Source of the DNA: Nitrospirota bacterium
GTDB lineage: Bacteria; Nitrospirota; Thermodesulfovibrionia; Thermodesulfovibrionales; SM23-35
NCBI GenBank assembly: GCA_013388435.1
Contig: JACAFE010000033.1
Coordinates: 1-47,417, forward strand
Reading direction: 5' to 3'
Length of the DNA: 47,417 nt
Below are positions 25,915-35,154 of the stretch, piece after piece; within the stretch, counting starts at the first letter, position 1; each line of letters opens with the position of its first letter. The translations under genes and the position numbers were made by a program. The notes under the pieces are model-generated. The model was not told the DNA's origin and did no database searches. It saw only the letters and a list, made by a program, of their open reading frames with translations.

Positions 25915-27792
25915 TTATCTCGAAAGTAGTTTTCTAATATCCCCGACTCTCAATGTAACATTATGTGAATCAAGGTATTCAAGAAATGGAAGCGCATATT
26001 TTCTTGTTGTATTCAGTATATCTCTGAATTCAGCAACTGTCATTTCAGGTTTTTTACTGAAAAAGTCTTTCATTTTCTTAATTATCTTTTCATAAACATC
26101 TGATGTTATATATATTGTATCGCTAATTCTAATTAGTTTGCCTTCGTTTGACATAAGCTTTAATATATCCTGAAGTTTTTTTGGGTCTATTTTAAGTGTC
26201 TGTGAAATTTCATCCTTTGATGGTGGCTGAAATTCGCTTTTTTCGAGCAGTTGAATAATTTTCAACTGGGTAGATTCATCTTTGTCGGACAAGGCTACCT
26301 TAAAACTGTTAAGACGAACGAATTCCTTTTCTATAACGATTTCGTTTAGTGTGCTGATTAAATTTCCAAAAAGACGGGGTTCTATATTTAATTTTATTCT
26401 CAGTTCTTCTTTTGACATTCCCGGTTTTAAAGGATTTGCTTTGTGAAATTCACTTAGTTGCTGAATCACATTGTTTTTAAAAGAATCGAAAATTGTTCTG
26501 TGAATTAGTATATCTTCAAATTGTAAAACAGTGTTTTTTTCTTTTAAATATTTTATAGATTCTTTGATAGAAGGTATTTCTTCTTTTATCCATCCTTCTA
26601 TTATTGAAGTTTTGATGCCAAAAGCGCCTGCTCTTTTTATTTTTGCAGCTATCTTATCAGAAAGACTTCCAATCTCAAAAATTTTAAGGTCTTCAACACT
26701 TTCTCTGAAACTTCTTCTAAAGGATAATGGGTCAAGTACTTCACCGCCTCCTATTGTTTCGAGTGGTGAAAATCTTCTTATTATGTATCTGTCGCCTGAC
26801 ATAGCAACTACAGGAGAAGAAAGCCTGAACTGGCCGTAACAATTTTCACCTGGTTTTAATTCACTCTGTCCGAAAAGAATTACACGCGCTGTTGTTTCCG
26901 AAGTGCCGAGATGAAAATGTACAAGGCTGCGTGTTTTCAAAACAGGCGCATCGGAAAGAAGTTCTATTTTTGCATCTATTTTACCTGTTGGCATAAGTTT
27001 GCCTGGAATAACTACCACATCTCCCCTTTGAATAGAGTCCTTATCAACACCTTGCAGATTTATTGCCACTCTCTGTCCTGCATATGCAGAATGGATGGCT
27101 TTCCCGTGACTATGTAATCCCCGCACTTTGCTTTTAATGTTACTCGGGAGTATCTCAATATCATTATCAACCGAGATGCTACCGAGAATAGCAGTTCCTG
27201 TGACAACTGTTCCAAAGCCTTTTAATGTAAAGACCCTGTCTATTGGTAATCTAAATAATCCCTTAATAGGTTTCGGCTCCACCTTCAACGCAATATCTTT
27301 AATTCTTTCTTTAAGCAATTCGATATTAAACATACTTTTTGAGGAAACAGGTATAATTTCAGCGCCTTCAAGAAAAGTGCCCCTTACAAATTCTTTTACA
27401 TCCTCTTTAACCAATTCGAGCCAATCCTGTTCCACAAGGTCTGCTTTTGTAACTGCAATCAAGCCTGATTTTATCTTGAGCAAATTACAAATTTGCAAAT
27501 GCTCTTTGCTCTGGGGCATTATTCCTTCATCCGCAGCAATAACAAGCATGACAAGGTCTATTCCGCCTGCGCCTGCAAGCATATTTTTTATAAGCCTTTC
27601 ATGTCCTGGAACATCTACAATTCCAACTGTAAGACCATCAGGATAGACAATGTCTGCAAACCCGAGATCAATGGTTATTCCTCTTTCTTTTTCTTCCTTG
27701 AGTCTGTCAGGGTCTATTCCTGTAAGTGCTTTAACCAATGAACTTTTGCCATGATCAATATGTCCTGCTGTACCAAGAATTATATGCCGCAT
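25915..27792 (-). CDS. selB: Selenocysteine-specific elongation factor SelB
   Basis: Delivers Sec-tRNA to in-frame UGA codons by binding GTP, the tRNA and the SECIS hairpin. The G1 loop [12 protein letters not shown] (residues 7-18), '[20 protein letters not shown]', DVPGHERLI and TKAD are intact. Domains II and III follow, and the C-terminal half (about 370-625) is a chain of winged-helix domains that read the SECIS, ending '[20 protein letters not shown]'. At 625 aa it is complete. No selA, selC or selD is in the window and no gene here contains a recognisable Sec codon, so selenoproteins must be elsewhere. Confidence 0.95.
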   Translation of the reverse strand: MRHIILGTAGHIDHGKSSLVKALTGIDPDRLKEEKERGITIDLGFADIVYPDGLTVGIVDVPGHERLIKNMLAGAGGIDLVMLVIAADEGIMPQSKEHLQICNLLKIKSGLIAVTKADLVEQDWLELVKEDVKEFVRGTFLEGAEIIPVSSKSMFNIELLKERIKDIALKVEPKPIKGLFRLPIDRVFTLKGFGTVVTGTAILGSISVDNDIEILPSNIKSKVRGLHSHGKAIHSAYAGQRVAINLQGVDKDSIQRGDVVVIPGKLMPTGKIDAKIELLSDAPVLKTRSLVHFHLGTSETTARVILFGQSELKPGENCYGQFRLSSPVVAMSGDRYIIRRFSPLETIGGGEVLDPLSFRRSFRESVEDLKIFEIGSLSDKIAAKIKRAGAFGIKTSIIEGWIKEEIPSIKESIKYLKEKNTVLQFEDILIHRTIFDSFKNNVIQQLSEFHKANPLKPGMSKEELRIKLNIEPRLFGNLISTLNEIVIEKEFVRLNSFKVALSDKDESTQLKIIQLLEKSEFQPPSKDEISQTLKIDPKKLQDILKLMSNEGKLIRISDTIYITSDVYEKIIKKMKDFFSKKPEMTVAEFRDILNTTRKYALPFLEYLDSHNVTLRVGDIRKLLSR

Positions 27793-27807
27793 TCTTTTTC
27801 TCTTTGA

Positions 27808-28932
27808 TTAAATTAAAAGTTCGCCATTTTTTAAGATTTGTTTTTTGCTTCCATCTTTATAAATGAGTTTAACCGAAGGTTTAAAAAAAACAAAATCCTG
27901 ATGAAAAGGGGTGCTGATTTCCCCTCCAAAAGAACTATTATCGCCAAGAGCTATATGTATTGTTCCAAGTATTTTTTCTGATTCGAGAATGTTATCAGGT
28001 CTTTTTGCCGAATTATTTGTTCCGATGCCGAGTTCTGCGATATTTCTGTTTAAGGAATTTTCTTCAAACTTTTTTTCGAGATATTCAACATACTCATCTT
28101 TCCCTGATATTTGAACAACATTCCCTTTTTCGATTTTTAATTTAATAGGCGATTTTAGTTGTCTTGTCGGCGCCCATTCTATTATAAGTTCTCCATATGA
28201 ACTGCCTTCAACAGGAGCAAGAAAGACCTCACCAGCAGGAAGGTTACTAAAAGCCCCTTTTTTAGTAAGTATTCCTGTATCTGCCAGAGCTTTCCTGCCT
28301 TTTTTTGACAGAAATAAATTTGTACCGTTAGAAGTTCTTATTTCGACATTTTCTGCCTGATTGACAATTTTAGCCAATTTCCGTGTTCTAATTTCAAGAG
28401 CTTTCCAATCAACATTCATAGCTCCTTCGAGCATCGATACTTCAAATAATGGCATGCTTGCATATCTGCAACCACAAATTCCTGTAATAAAATCTCTGAA
28501 TCTTGTGTGGCTTGTTGAATAATTTGAAAGGGCTATTATACAATTAACAGCATCTTTTCTGTTTTTAAAAATAATTTCTTCAGCCTGTCTTAAAATATTG
28601 CTGTCAGCTTTTTTATTTAAAATTGGCTGTAAAAGATGCTTTTTTTCGAGTAAATCAACTGTTTTTTTACCAAAAGCAAGTTCCAAAATTTCCTCTGGCG
28701 GCTCTGAGCCGTGGCCTGGCAACTCAGGATATTCATGAAAAAGAACCTGTTTGCAGAAAGTTTTTCCTGTTTCAGCGGTAAAGATTGCAAGACATCTCAG
28801 TTTTTCTCTTCGGTCAATGTCTGATTCATCATAAGTATCAGTTTTATTAATTCTGTCTGTAAATACAAGTACCCGCTCGGTTTTTTTCACACCGAGATTG
28901 ATTTTAAATATATTCTTAATAGCGTCTAACAA
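27808..28932 (-). CDS. M29-like (AmpS/PepS) metalloaminopeptidase
   Basis: A 374-residue aminopeptidase related to thermophilic family M29. Metal-ligand candidates are Glu in LAPVEGSSYG, Glu in AELGIGTN, His in GTIHIALGDN and the HQD pair in STPFHQDFVF. It starts with TTG at 28932, seven bases after the purF stop, with no clear Shine-Dalgarno, so translation may be coupled to purF. Function is cytoplasmic peptide turnover. Confidence 0.85.
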   Translation of the reverse strand: MLDAIKNIFKINLGVKKTERVLVFTDRINKTDTYDESDIDRREKLRCLAIFTAETGKTFCKQVLFHEYPELPGHGSEPPEEILELAFGKKTVDLLEKKHLLQPILNKKADSNILRQAEEIIFKNRKDAVNCIIALSNYSTSHTRFRDFITGICGCRYASMPLFEVSMLEGAMNVDWKALEIRTRKLAKIVNQAENVEIRTSNGTNLFLSKKGRKALADTGILTKKGAFSNLPAGEVFLAPVEGSSYGELIIEWAPTRQLKSPIKLKIEKGNVVQISGKDEYVEYLEKKFEENSLNRNIAELGIGTNNSAKRPDNILESEKILGTIHIALGDNSSFGGEISTPFHQDFVFFKPSVKLIYKDGSKKQILKNGELLI

Positions 28933-28939
28933 GGTAGTT

Positions 28940-30340
28940 TTATCTGAAAAGAAATTCCATTTGTTTGAGATGCTCTCCGGGGAAGTTTATCGGATAATTA
29001 CAATCAAAACATGCTGTACAATAATTTTTTGACTCAGGAACAATCTTCTTGAGTCCTTCGAGACTGAGATATGATAGTGTGTCAGCTGTTACATATTTTT
29101 TGATTTCATCGAGAAGGTGAGTTGAAGCAATCAATTCTCTTCTTGTAGGGGTGTCAATACCATAAAAACATGGCCCGATTGTTGGTGGTGAGCTTATCTT
29201 AAGATGGATTTCCTTAGCTCCACCACCTTCCCTGAGCATCTTTACAATTTTTTTGCTTGTAGTTCCTCTGACTATTGAATCATCAATAACAATCAATCTT
29301 TTGCCTTCAAGCAGTTTTCTTACAGGATTAAGTTTTATTTTTACCCCAAAATGTCTGATACTGTGTTTTGGTTCTATGAATGTTCTGCCAACATAATGAT
29401 TTCTTATTAATCCAAAGTCAAAAGGTATTTTTGATTCCTCAGAAAAACCAATAGCAGCAGGCACTCCTGAATCTGGCACGGGTATTACAAGGTCAGCTTC
29501 TATTTTAGATTCTCTGGCAAGCTGTCTTCCAAATTCTTTTCTCATTTCATTTACATTTATACCGCCGAAAATATTGCTGTCTGGTCTTGCAAAATAAATA
29601 AACTCAAATACGCAAAAAGCTTTTCTCTGATTATGGAAAATTTTAAGTGATTCGAGCCCATGTTCGTTGATAATCAATATTTCACCAGGCTCTATGTCCC
29701 GTATGTATGTAGCTCCTATAAGGTCGAATGCGCAGGTTTCAGAAGCTATAACATAAGCTCCATCTTTCATACCGAGACTTAAAGGTCTTACGCCAAAAGG
29801 ATCACGGGCAGCTATCATTTCCTTTTCTCTCAGTATAAGAAGACTAAAAGAACCGCTTATCTGTGTTATTGCATGTGCTATTCTTTCGTAAATATCAGAC
29901 CCCTTTGAATGAGCGATAAGATGAACAATCACTTCACTATCTGATGATGATTGAAAAATTGCTCCTTCTGCTTCAAGTTGAGACCTTAATTCAGTGGCTG
30001 TGACGAGATTGCCATTATGCGCGATGGCAAGAGAACCAAGCGCAAAATTGGCAAGAATTGGCTGTACATTCTTAAGAACACTGCTTCCAGCTGTTGAATA
30101 TCTGTTATGACCTATTGCAATATATCCTGGCAATCTTCTGAGCCTTTTTTCGTTGAAAACATCAGCAACAAGACCCATTGATTTTTCGAGATACAGCTGA
30201 CGTCCGTCAGACGAACATATGCCAGCTCCTTCCTGACCCCTGTGCTGAAGCGCATAAAGACCAAGATATGTTAAATTTGCAGCCTCAGGATGTCCGAATA
30301 TCCCGAAGACTCCACATTCTTCATGAATATCATAAAGCAT
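28940..30340 (-). CDS. purF: Amidophosphoribosyltransferase
   Basis: First committed step of purine synthesis, converting PRPP and glutamine to phosphoribosylamine. An eight-residue propeptide (MLYDIHEE) precedes Cys9, the catalytic N-terminal nucleophile. The PRPP loop '[18 protein letters not shown]' is intact. Cysteines in [18 protein letters not shown] and NYCTACFDC match the [4Fe-4S] ligands of the Bacillus-type enzyme, which needs the cluster for processing and is oxygen labile. I chose ATG 30340; an in-frame TTG at 30346 is possible. Neither has a Shine-Dalgarno. Confidence 0.95.
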   Translation of the reverse strand: MLYDIHEECGVFGIFGHPEAANLTYLGLYALQHRGQEGAGICSSDGRQLYLEKSMGLVADVFNEKRLRRLPGYIAIGHNRYSTAGSSVLKNVQPILANFALGSLAIAHNGNLVTATELRSQLEAEGAIFQSSSDSEVIVHLIAHSKGSDIYERIAHAITQISGSFSLLILREKEMIAARDPFGVRPLSLGMKDGAYVIASETCAFDLIGATYIRDIEPGEILIINEHGLESLKIFHNQRKAFCVFEFIYFARPDSNIFGGINVNEMRKEFGRQLARESKIEADLVIPVPDSGVPAAIGFSEESKIPFDFGLIRNHYVGRTFIEPKHSIRHFGVKIKLNPVRKLLEGKRLIVIDDSIVRGTTSKKIVKMLREGGGAKEIHLKISSPPTIGPCFYGIDTPTRRELIASTHLLDEIKKYVTADTLSYLSLEGLKKIVPESKNYCTACFDCNYPINFPGEHLKQMEFLFR

Positions 30341-30349
30341 AAACAATTT

Positions 30350-30358
30350 ATTTTAACA
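30350..30358 (-). promoter_or_regulatory. Possible extended -10 of purF
   Basis: On the minus strand TGT-TAAAAT is an extended -10 with its end only nine bases before the purF ATG. Transcription would then start about two bases ahead of the ATG, giving a leaderless mRNA, consistent with the missing ribosome site. No good -35 is present. Confidence 0.3.
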
Positions 30359-30413
30359 CATTGCCTTATATTAAAGTATATGACCTCTATATTCTTTTTC
30401 ATTATTTAACGAA

Positions 30414-30560
30414 TAGCGTTTATTGCGTTATAGCGTTTATTGCGTTATAGCGTTTATTGCGTTATAGCGTTCATTGCGTTATAGCGTTCATTGCGTTATA
30501 GCGTTCATTGCGTTTATAGCGTTTATTGCGTTCATTGCGTCCATTGCGTTATAGCGTTTA
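30414..30560. repeat. 17-bp tandem repeat array
   Basis: Unit TAGCGTTYATTGCGTTA. Copies 1-3 (30414-30464) are identical with T at the variable position. Copies 4 and 5 (30465-30498) carry C, copy 6 has an extra base, and the rest (30517-30560) dissolves into GCGTTCATT / GCGTCCATT half units. The 17-mer is itself an 8+9 doublet of a GCGTT-based word. This looks like a variable-number array formed by slippage. Confidence 0.9.
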
Positions 30561-30610
30561 ATTAAAACCGCACGAAGCATGGCGCAACAACAAAGGCAAA
30601 GAGCAAAAAA

Positions 30611-30638
30611 AGGCTGAAGGCTTTAGGCTGAAGGCTAA
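30611..30638. repeat. 14-base direct doublet (AGGCTGAAGGCTTT / AGGCTGAAGGCTAA)
   Basis: Two adjacent near-identical 14-base units differing at one or two end positions. They stand between the tandem array and the inverted-repeat element; further GAGGCTGAA words occur near 30742 and 30888. Confidence 0.7.
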
Positions 30639-30694
30639 AGTATAAAAAACAACAAGCGAAGAGCTTATAGTAAACAACTAATAACATAATGAAA

Positions 30695-30861
30695 TGGCGA
30701 TAACTCAATTTATGAAACAAAATCACGGGTCTATTTATACTGAGGCTGAAGTCGGAGCGTAAGCCTCAGATATAAAATATGCAACTACATAAAAATATAA
30801 AATAAAGCCATGTTCTTATACTAAGGTAGTTTATTTTGTTACATAAATTGAGTTATTGCCA
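30695..30861. repeat. 167-bp element bounded by 29-bp imperfect inverted repeats
   Basis: Left arm 30695-30723 (begins TGGCGATAACTCAATTTATG) pairs with right arm 30833-30861 (ends ATAAATTGAGTTATTGCCA) with two mismatches in 29. Inside, GAGGCT ... AGCCTC makes a smaller hairpin near 30741-30767. AGTAAACAA occurs just outside on the left (30669-30677) and on the right (30861-30869). It contains no ORF, so it could be a MITE-like element or a large structured RNA or recombination site. Confidence 0.7.
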
Positions 30862-30899
30862 GTAAACAATCCCTGACCCCCTTAACAGAGGCTGAAATT

Positions 30900-30941
30900 G
30901 GCTCTTTGTTCTTTGCTCATGGCTCTTAGCTCTTTGCTCTT
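30900..30941. repeat. 21-base imperfect direct doublet
   Basis: GGCTCTTTGTTCTTTGCTCAT and its follower at 30921 agree at most positions. GCTCTTTGC and GCTCTTCGC within and just after it are reverse complements of GCAAAGAGC near 30596 and GCGAAGAGC near 30655, so these words nest outside the inverted-repeat element. Confidence 0.55.
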
Positions 30942-31187
30942 CGCCAGGTTCCCCTTTGTTAAAGGGATTAAAGTGGGTTGTTATAAAATAAAAATTTTTT
31001 CAACATCTACATTATTTCAATTATTTTTCAGTTCAGGATATATTGATAGATAAATTATTGATATGATAACATTATAAATAAAAAATATTTAAAAATGCTG
31101 TATAAAGCAGGCAGTAAGGAATTCTCCGAGGGGAATTATAAAGCATTTGAAGATAATAAAATTAAGATTTTTTTTATAATTTTATAA

Positions 31188-33683
31188 ATGACTATTAAAA
31201 AAGAACCAACACTTCTCAATAAGCCTTTTCAGTTACTTTTGTTAACTGCTGTTTCATTTTTCACTCTTGAAGTCGTAGTAATGTATTTAATCTATTTTCT
31301 TAATTTGCGATTATCTGTTGCTGGAGAGTTACTTCTGGATGCTGTTTTATTGACATCAACAGGAACAATTGTTCTCTATTATTCCTTGTTCAGACCGATG
31401 AGATTGCACATCAATGAAAGAAAAAAGGCAGAAGATGCTTTAATATATGCATTTAAAGAACTTAACCAGATATTTCAAACTTCTGCTGATGGGATGAGAG
31501 TAATAGACAGGGAATTCAATACAATAAAAGTTAATAAAACTTTTTTATCAATTGTCGGAGCAAAAGAGGACGATATTACAGGGAAAAAATGTTATGAGAT
31601 ATTTCCCGGACCTCAATGTCATACAGCTAATTGTCCGATGAACAGAATATTAAAAGGAGAAAAGCGGATAGAGTATGAATCCGATAAAATTGGACATGGC
31701 AATAAAAAAATTACCTGTATCATAACAGCAACTCCTTTACATAATAACAAAGGCGAAATTATCGGGATTGTCGAAGATTTCAAAGATATTACATTACGCA
31801 AACAGATTGAAGATGAACTTCATAAAACCAAAGAAAGATATAAAAGAATTGTCGATGACATTCCTGATTTTATATGTCGTTATAAGCCTGATACTACGAT
31901 TACTTTTGTAAATGAAGCATATGCGAAATATTTTAATACTGCTCCGGAAAAACTTGTGGGAACGAGTTTCCTTAATTTAATACCTTCTGATTTTCATGAA
32001 GTCATAAAGAATAGCATAAGGTCATTAAATAAAGATAATCCGATAGTAACTATGGAGCACGAGGTTTTCAGCCCTGATGGACTTATTAGATGGCAAAGGT
32101 GGCGTGATAGAGCTTTATTTGATAATAACGGGGATATTCTCGAAATTCAATCAATCGGACAGGATATCACTGAACAGAAGCATTCCGAGGAGGAAATAAA
32201 ATCGCTTAAAAAGAAGATCGAATTCGTTCTCGGAGCAACAAAAACAGGGCTTGATATTATTGATTCAGGGTATATTATTAGATATATTGATCCCGAGTGG
32301 CAAAAAATATACGGGGATTATAACGGGAAAAAGTGCTATGAATATTTTATGAACTCAAATGAAATATGTCCTGATTGCGGACTTAAGAAAGCTTTCGAGA
32401 CAAAATCAACTGTAGTAACAGAGAAGGTTTTAAAGAAAGAAGGCAACAGATCAGTTCAGGTTACCTCTATTCCATTTCAGGAAAATAATAGTGAATGGCT
32501 TGTAGCACAGGTCTATGTTGATATTACCGAAAGAAAGAAGATGGAAGAAGAGCGTCTTAAGATGCAAAAACTTGAATCTATCGGGATACTCGCTGGTGGT
32601 ATTGCCCATGATTTCAACAATATTCTTACTGCTATACTTGGAAATATCAGTTATATAAAACTATTCACAGAACCTGATAGCGATATTTATCAGCCACTTA
32701 TTATGGCAGAGGAAGCGTCTCATAGAGCCAGAGCATTAACCCAGATGCTAATGACCTTTTCGAAAGGAGGCGAGCCTGTAAAGAAAGCATTTAATGTTTC
32801 TAAACTCCTCAGAGATTCTGCAAGGCTCGTACTCAGCGGCTCCAGGGTTAGATGCGGATTTATGATAAAAGATGAGTCATTATATATTGAAGCAGATGAA
32901 GGACAGATTAATCAGGTATTCAATAATCTTATAATAAATGCTATGCAATCCATGCCTGATGGCGGAACTGTAAAAATTTCTGCTGAAAATGTTACGATTC
33001 CACAGGATGAAAAACTCCCGCTCAATGAAGGAAAATATGTAAAAATCAATATATATGATGAGGGCGACGGTATATCTCCTGAAAATCTAACCAGAATATT
33101 TGATCCATACTTTACAACAAGAAAAAAAGGAAGCGGCCTCGGACTTACTATTGCCTACCATATTATTCAGAGACATAAGGGATATATAAAGGTTGAGTCA
33201 GAACAAGGGAAAGGCTCTACCTTTACTGTTTATCTTCCTGCCAGTGAACCAAAAATGGTTGTTATGGATCAAAAAGAAAACTTATATTGTCCGGTTGGCA
33301 AAGGCAGAATATTACTAATGGATGACGAAGATATTTTAAAAGATTTTGTGTGCAGACTTCTCAGAAAAGTCGGTTATGAAGTAGATACAGTTTCTGATGG
33401 AGCAGAAGCAATTGAGATTTACAAAGCTGCAAAGGAGTCAGGGAAACCATATGATATTCTGATACTTGACCTTACAGTGCCCGGAGGTATGGGTGGAAAA
33501 GAGGCGATAAGAAATATTCTTGATTTTGACCCTGAGGCAAAGGCAATTGTCTCAAGTGGATATTCAGATGACCCTGTGATGTCTAACTATGCAGAACATG
33601 GGTTTAAAGGTGTAGTTATGAAGCCTTACTCAATTGAAGAATTAACAAATGCAATTGCAAAAATTATTTCAGAAGCGCCTTAA
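31188..33683 (+). CDS. Membrane hybrid sensor histidine kinase with PAS domains and receiver
   Basis: Two N-terminal membrane helices (about 14-37 and 43-68) are followed by three PAS domains (about 85-205, 210-335, 345-450). The first and third have cysteines in CYEIFPGPQCHTANCP and CYEYFMNSNEICPDC. HisKA has the phospho-acceptor His474 in 'GGIAHDFNNILTAILGN'. The HATPase domain shows NNLIINAMQSMPDGG, DEGDGISPENL and GSGLGLTIAYHII, and a C-terminal receiver has Asp761 in ILDLTVPGG plus KPYS. The ATG lacks a clear Shine-Dalgarno. It belongs to the NtrB-like HDFNN kinase group common in Deltaproteobacteria and Nitrospirota. No response regulator gene adjoins it. Confidence 0.92.
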   Translation: MTIKKEPTLLNKPFQLLLLTAVSFFTLEVVVMYLIYFLNLRLSVAGELLLDAVLLTSTGTIVLYYSLFRPMRLHINERKKAEDALIYAFKELNQIFQTSADGMRVIDREFNTIKVNKTFLSIVGAKEDDITGKKCYEIFPGPQCHTANCPMNRILKGEKRIEYESDKIGHGNKKITCIITATPLHNNKGEIIGIVEDFKDITLRKQIEDELHKTKERYKRIVDDIPDFICRYKPDTTITFVNEAYAKYFNTAPEKLVGTSFLNLIPSDFHEVIKNSIRSLNKDNPIVTMEHEVFSPDGLIRWQRWRDRALFDNNGDILEIQSIGQDITEQKHSEEEIKSLKKKIEFVLGATKTGLDIIDSGYIIRYIDPEWQKIYGDYNGKKCYEYFMNSNEICPDCGLKKAFETKSTVVTEKVLKKEGNRSVQVTSIPFQENNSEWLVAQVYVDITERKKMEEERLKMQKLESIGILAGGIAHDFNNILTAILGNISYIKLFTEPDSDIYQPLIMAEEASHRARALTQMLMTFSKGGEPVKKAFNVSKLLRDSARLVLSGSRVRCGFMIKDESLYIEADEGQINQVFNNLIINAMQSMPDGGTVKISAENVTIPQDEKLPLNEGKYVKINIYDEGDGISPENLTRIFDPYFTTRKKGSGLGLTIAYHIIQRHKGYIKVESEQGKGSTFTVYLPASEPKMVVMDQKENLYCPVGKGRILLMDDEDILKDFVCRLLRKVGYEVDTVSDGAEAIEIYKAAKESGKPYDILILDLTVPGGMGGKEAIRNILDFDPEAKAIVSSGYSDDPVMSNYAEHGFKGVVMKPYSIEELTNAIAKIISEAP

Positions 33684-33708
33684 TATTTTATTTAATGCTT
33701 TTTGCTTT

Positions 33709-35154
33709 TTAGTATGCGCCTTCAGCTTTAATAACCACCTTGATTGTTTTTAATATAATTACAATATCAAGCCAGAGAGACCAGTTCATAACATACCACG
33801 TATCAAGTTTTATCCTGTATCGATAACCTGTTTCGCTTCTTCCTGAGACCTGCCATAGCCCTGTAATTCCCGGTTTTGCGCTTGTTATCATACTTATATT
33901 ATCCGCTATATCATCTTTTTCTCTTGGCAAATATGGTCTTGGACCCACAAGACTCATTTCACCCTTTAAAACATTAAATATCTGTGGTAATTCATCAAGT
34001 GAGGTTTTCCTTAGGAATTTTCCAATGCTGGTTACTCTCGGATCATCTTTAAGTTTCCAGTTAGCTTCCCATTCAGCGCGCATAGCCTCATCCCTGGTTA
34101 ATAATTCCTGAAGTTTTTCTTCTGCGTCTAAATACATTGTCCTGAATTTGTAACATTTAAATAATCTCCCTCCTTCACCGATTCTGTTATGGGCATAAAT
34201 AGCATATCCCGGTGTGCCAAGCTTTATTAATAAAGATATTATGCCCACCATCGGTAAAAGAACAGGCAAAAGCAGAATGCTTGCTGCTATATCAAACAGT
34301 CTCTTTATAAACCTGTTCGTTAATGATTTTAAGTTATTTCTTATGTGCATTAGAAAGAGCTCTTCTGTAAAAAGATGGAAAAGATCTGTATTAAGCAAAG
34401 CTATACCTTTGAGGTCAGGAATAACCATTGTATTTACAGCACTATTTTGAACTTCTGCTGTAATAGCAGATAATTTTTCCGCAGGCAATGAAGGGATAGC
34501 AATAATCACAGTTTCAATCCCGAATTTCTTAATAATTTCAGGAAACTCTGAAATTTTACCAAAGACTTTTTTCCCATAAATAATCTGCCCTATTTTATTT
34601 TCATCATCATCAAGAAATCCCGCAACATCATATCCCATATGCTTTTCTCTATGCAGCCCTGTAAGCACAAGTTTACCCGCGTTGCCAGCTCCTATTATCA
34701 GAACCCTTTCAACACATATTCCTCTCCGATGTAGAAAATGTTTGCCCCATAATCTGAACAGCGGAAAAATAAACAATGAATTTATCCATATGCCGAGAAG
34801 CACAATGCGCGAGACCATATCACTCATCTTGCCAAGAGTTACGATAGCCATTAATGCTATACTTGCGAGTGAGACAGCACGGACAATGTATTTTGTTTCA
34901 TCCCAGAAAGGAAGGTTTTTATCGTATAGTGCTTCGTAAAATATAAAGAATATGAAAACCGCAGGCACCCACCATAGTGAAACAAAATAAAGAAATGAAA
35001 AGTGGAAAAAAGGAAGATCCGCAAAAAAATAAGGTATTACAACCGCTCTTAGAATCCATGAAATTAAGAGTGAAACGTAAAAAGCAGCTATATCTATTGA
35101 AGCAAGGCATAAAAACTGGGTGAAAAGTTTTATAAATTTGTTGAAATCTTTCAT
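33709..35154 (-). CDS. wbaP: Undecaprenyl-phosphate sugar phosphotransferase (WbaP type)
   Basis: Starts polysaccharide repeat-unit synthesis by moving a sugar-1-phosphate, likely galactose or glucose, onto undecaprenyl phosphate. The first 115 residues hold four or so membrane helices. A CoA/NAD-binding-like domain follows ('VLIIGAGNAGKLVLTGL' near 150), then the catalytic bacterial sugar transferase domain from about 285 (KRLFDIAAS, 'YKFRTMYLDAEEKL', DELPQIFNVLKGEMSLVGPRP, PGITGLWQVSGR). Its start overlaps the glycosyltransferase stop as ATGA. Confidence 0.93.
   Translation of the reverse strand: MKDFNKFIKLFTQFLCLASIDIAAFYVSLLISWILRAVVIPYFFADLPFFHFSFLYFVSLWWVPAVFIFFIFYEALYDKNLPFWDETKYIVRAVSLASIALMAIVTLGKMSDMVSRIVLLGIWINSLFIFPLFRLWGKHFLHRRGICVERVLIIGAGNAGKLVLTGLHREKHMGYDVAGFLDDDENKIGQIIYGKKVFGKISEFPEIIKKFGIETVIIAIPSLPAEKLSAITAEVQNSAVNTMVIPDLKGIALLNTDLFHLFTEELFLMHIRNNLKSLTNRFIKRLFDIAASILLLPVLLPMVGIISLLIKLGTPGYAIYAHNRIGEGGRLFKCYKFRTMYLDAEEKLQELLTRDEAMRAEWEANWKLKDDPRVTSIGKFLRKTSLDELPQIFNVLKGEMSLVGPRPYLPREKDDIADNISMITSAKPGITGLWQVSGRSETGYRYRIKLDTWYVMNWSLWLDIVIILKTIKVVIKAEGAY

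Larger units (their letters stand above)
30341..31187. other. Repeat-rich gap of about 850 bases
   Basis: No gene is visible between the divergent purF and hybrid kinase genes. It holds, in order, the possible purF extended -10, a 17-bp tandem array, a 14-base doublet, an inverted-repeat element, a 21-base doublet and a CCCTTT/AAAGGG hairpin (30952-30966). An AT-rich stretch leads to the kinase and includes a hairpin at 31119-31136 (AATTCTC / GGGAATT around CGAG) without a T-run. Confidence 0.7.

Noticed and set aside
30414-30560. CRISPR array
   Set aside because: The repeats are contiguous 17-mers with no unique spacers, and no cas genes are present.
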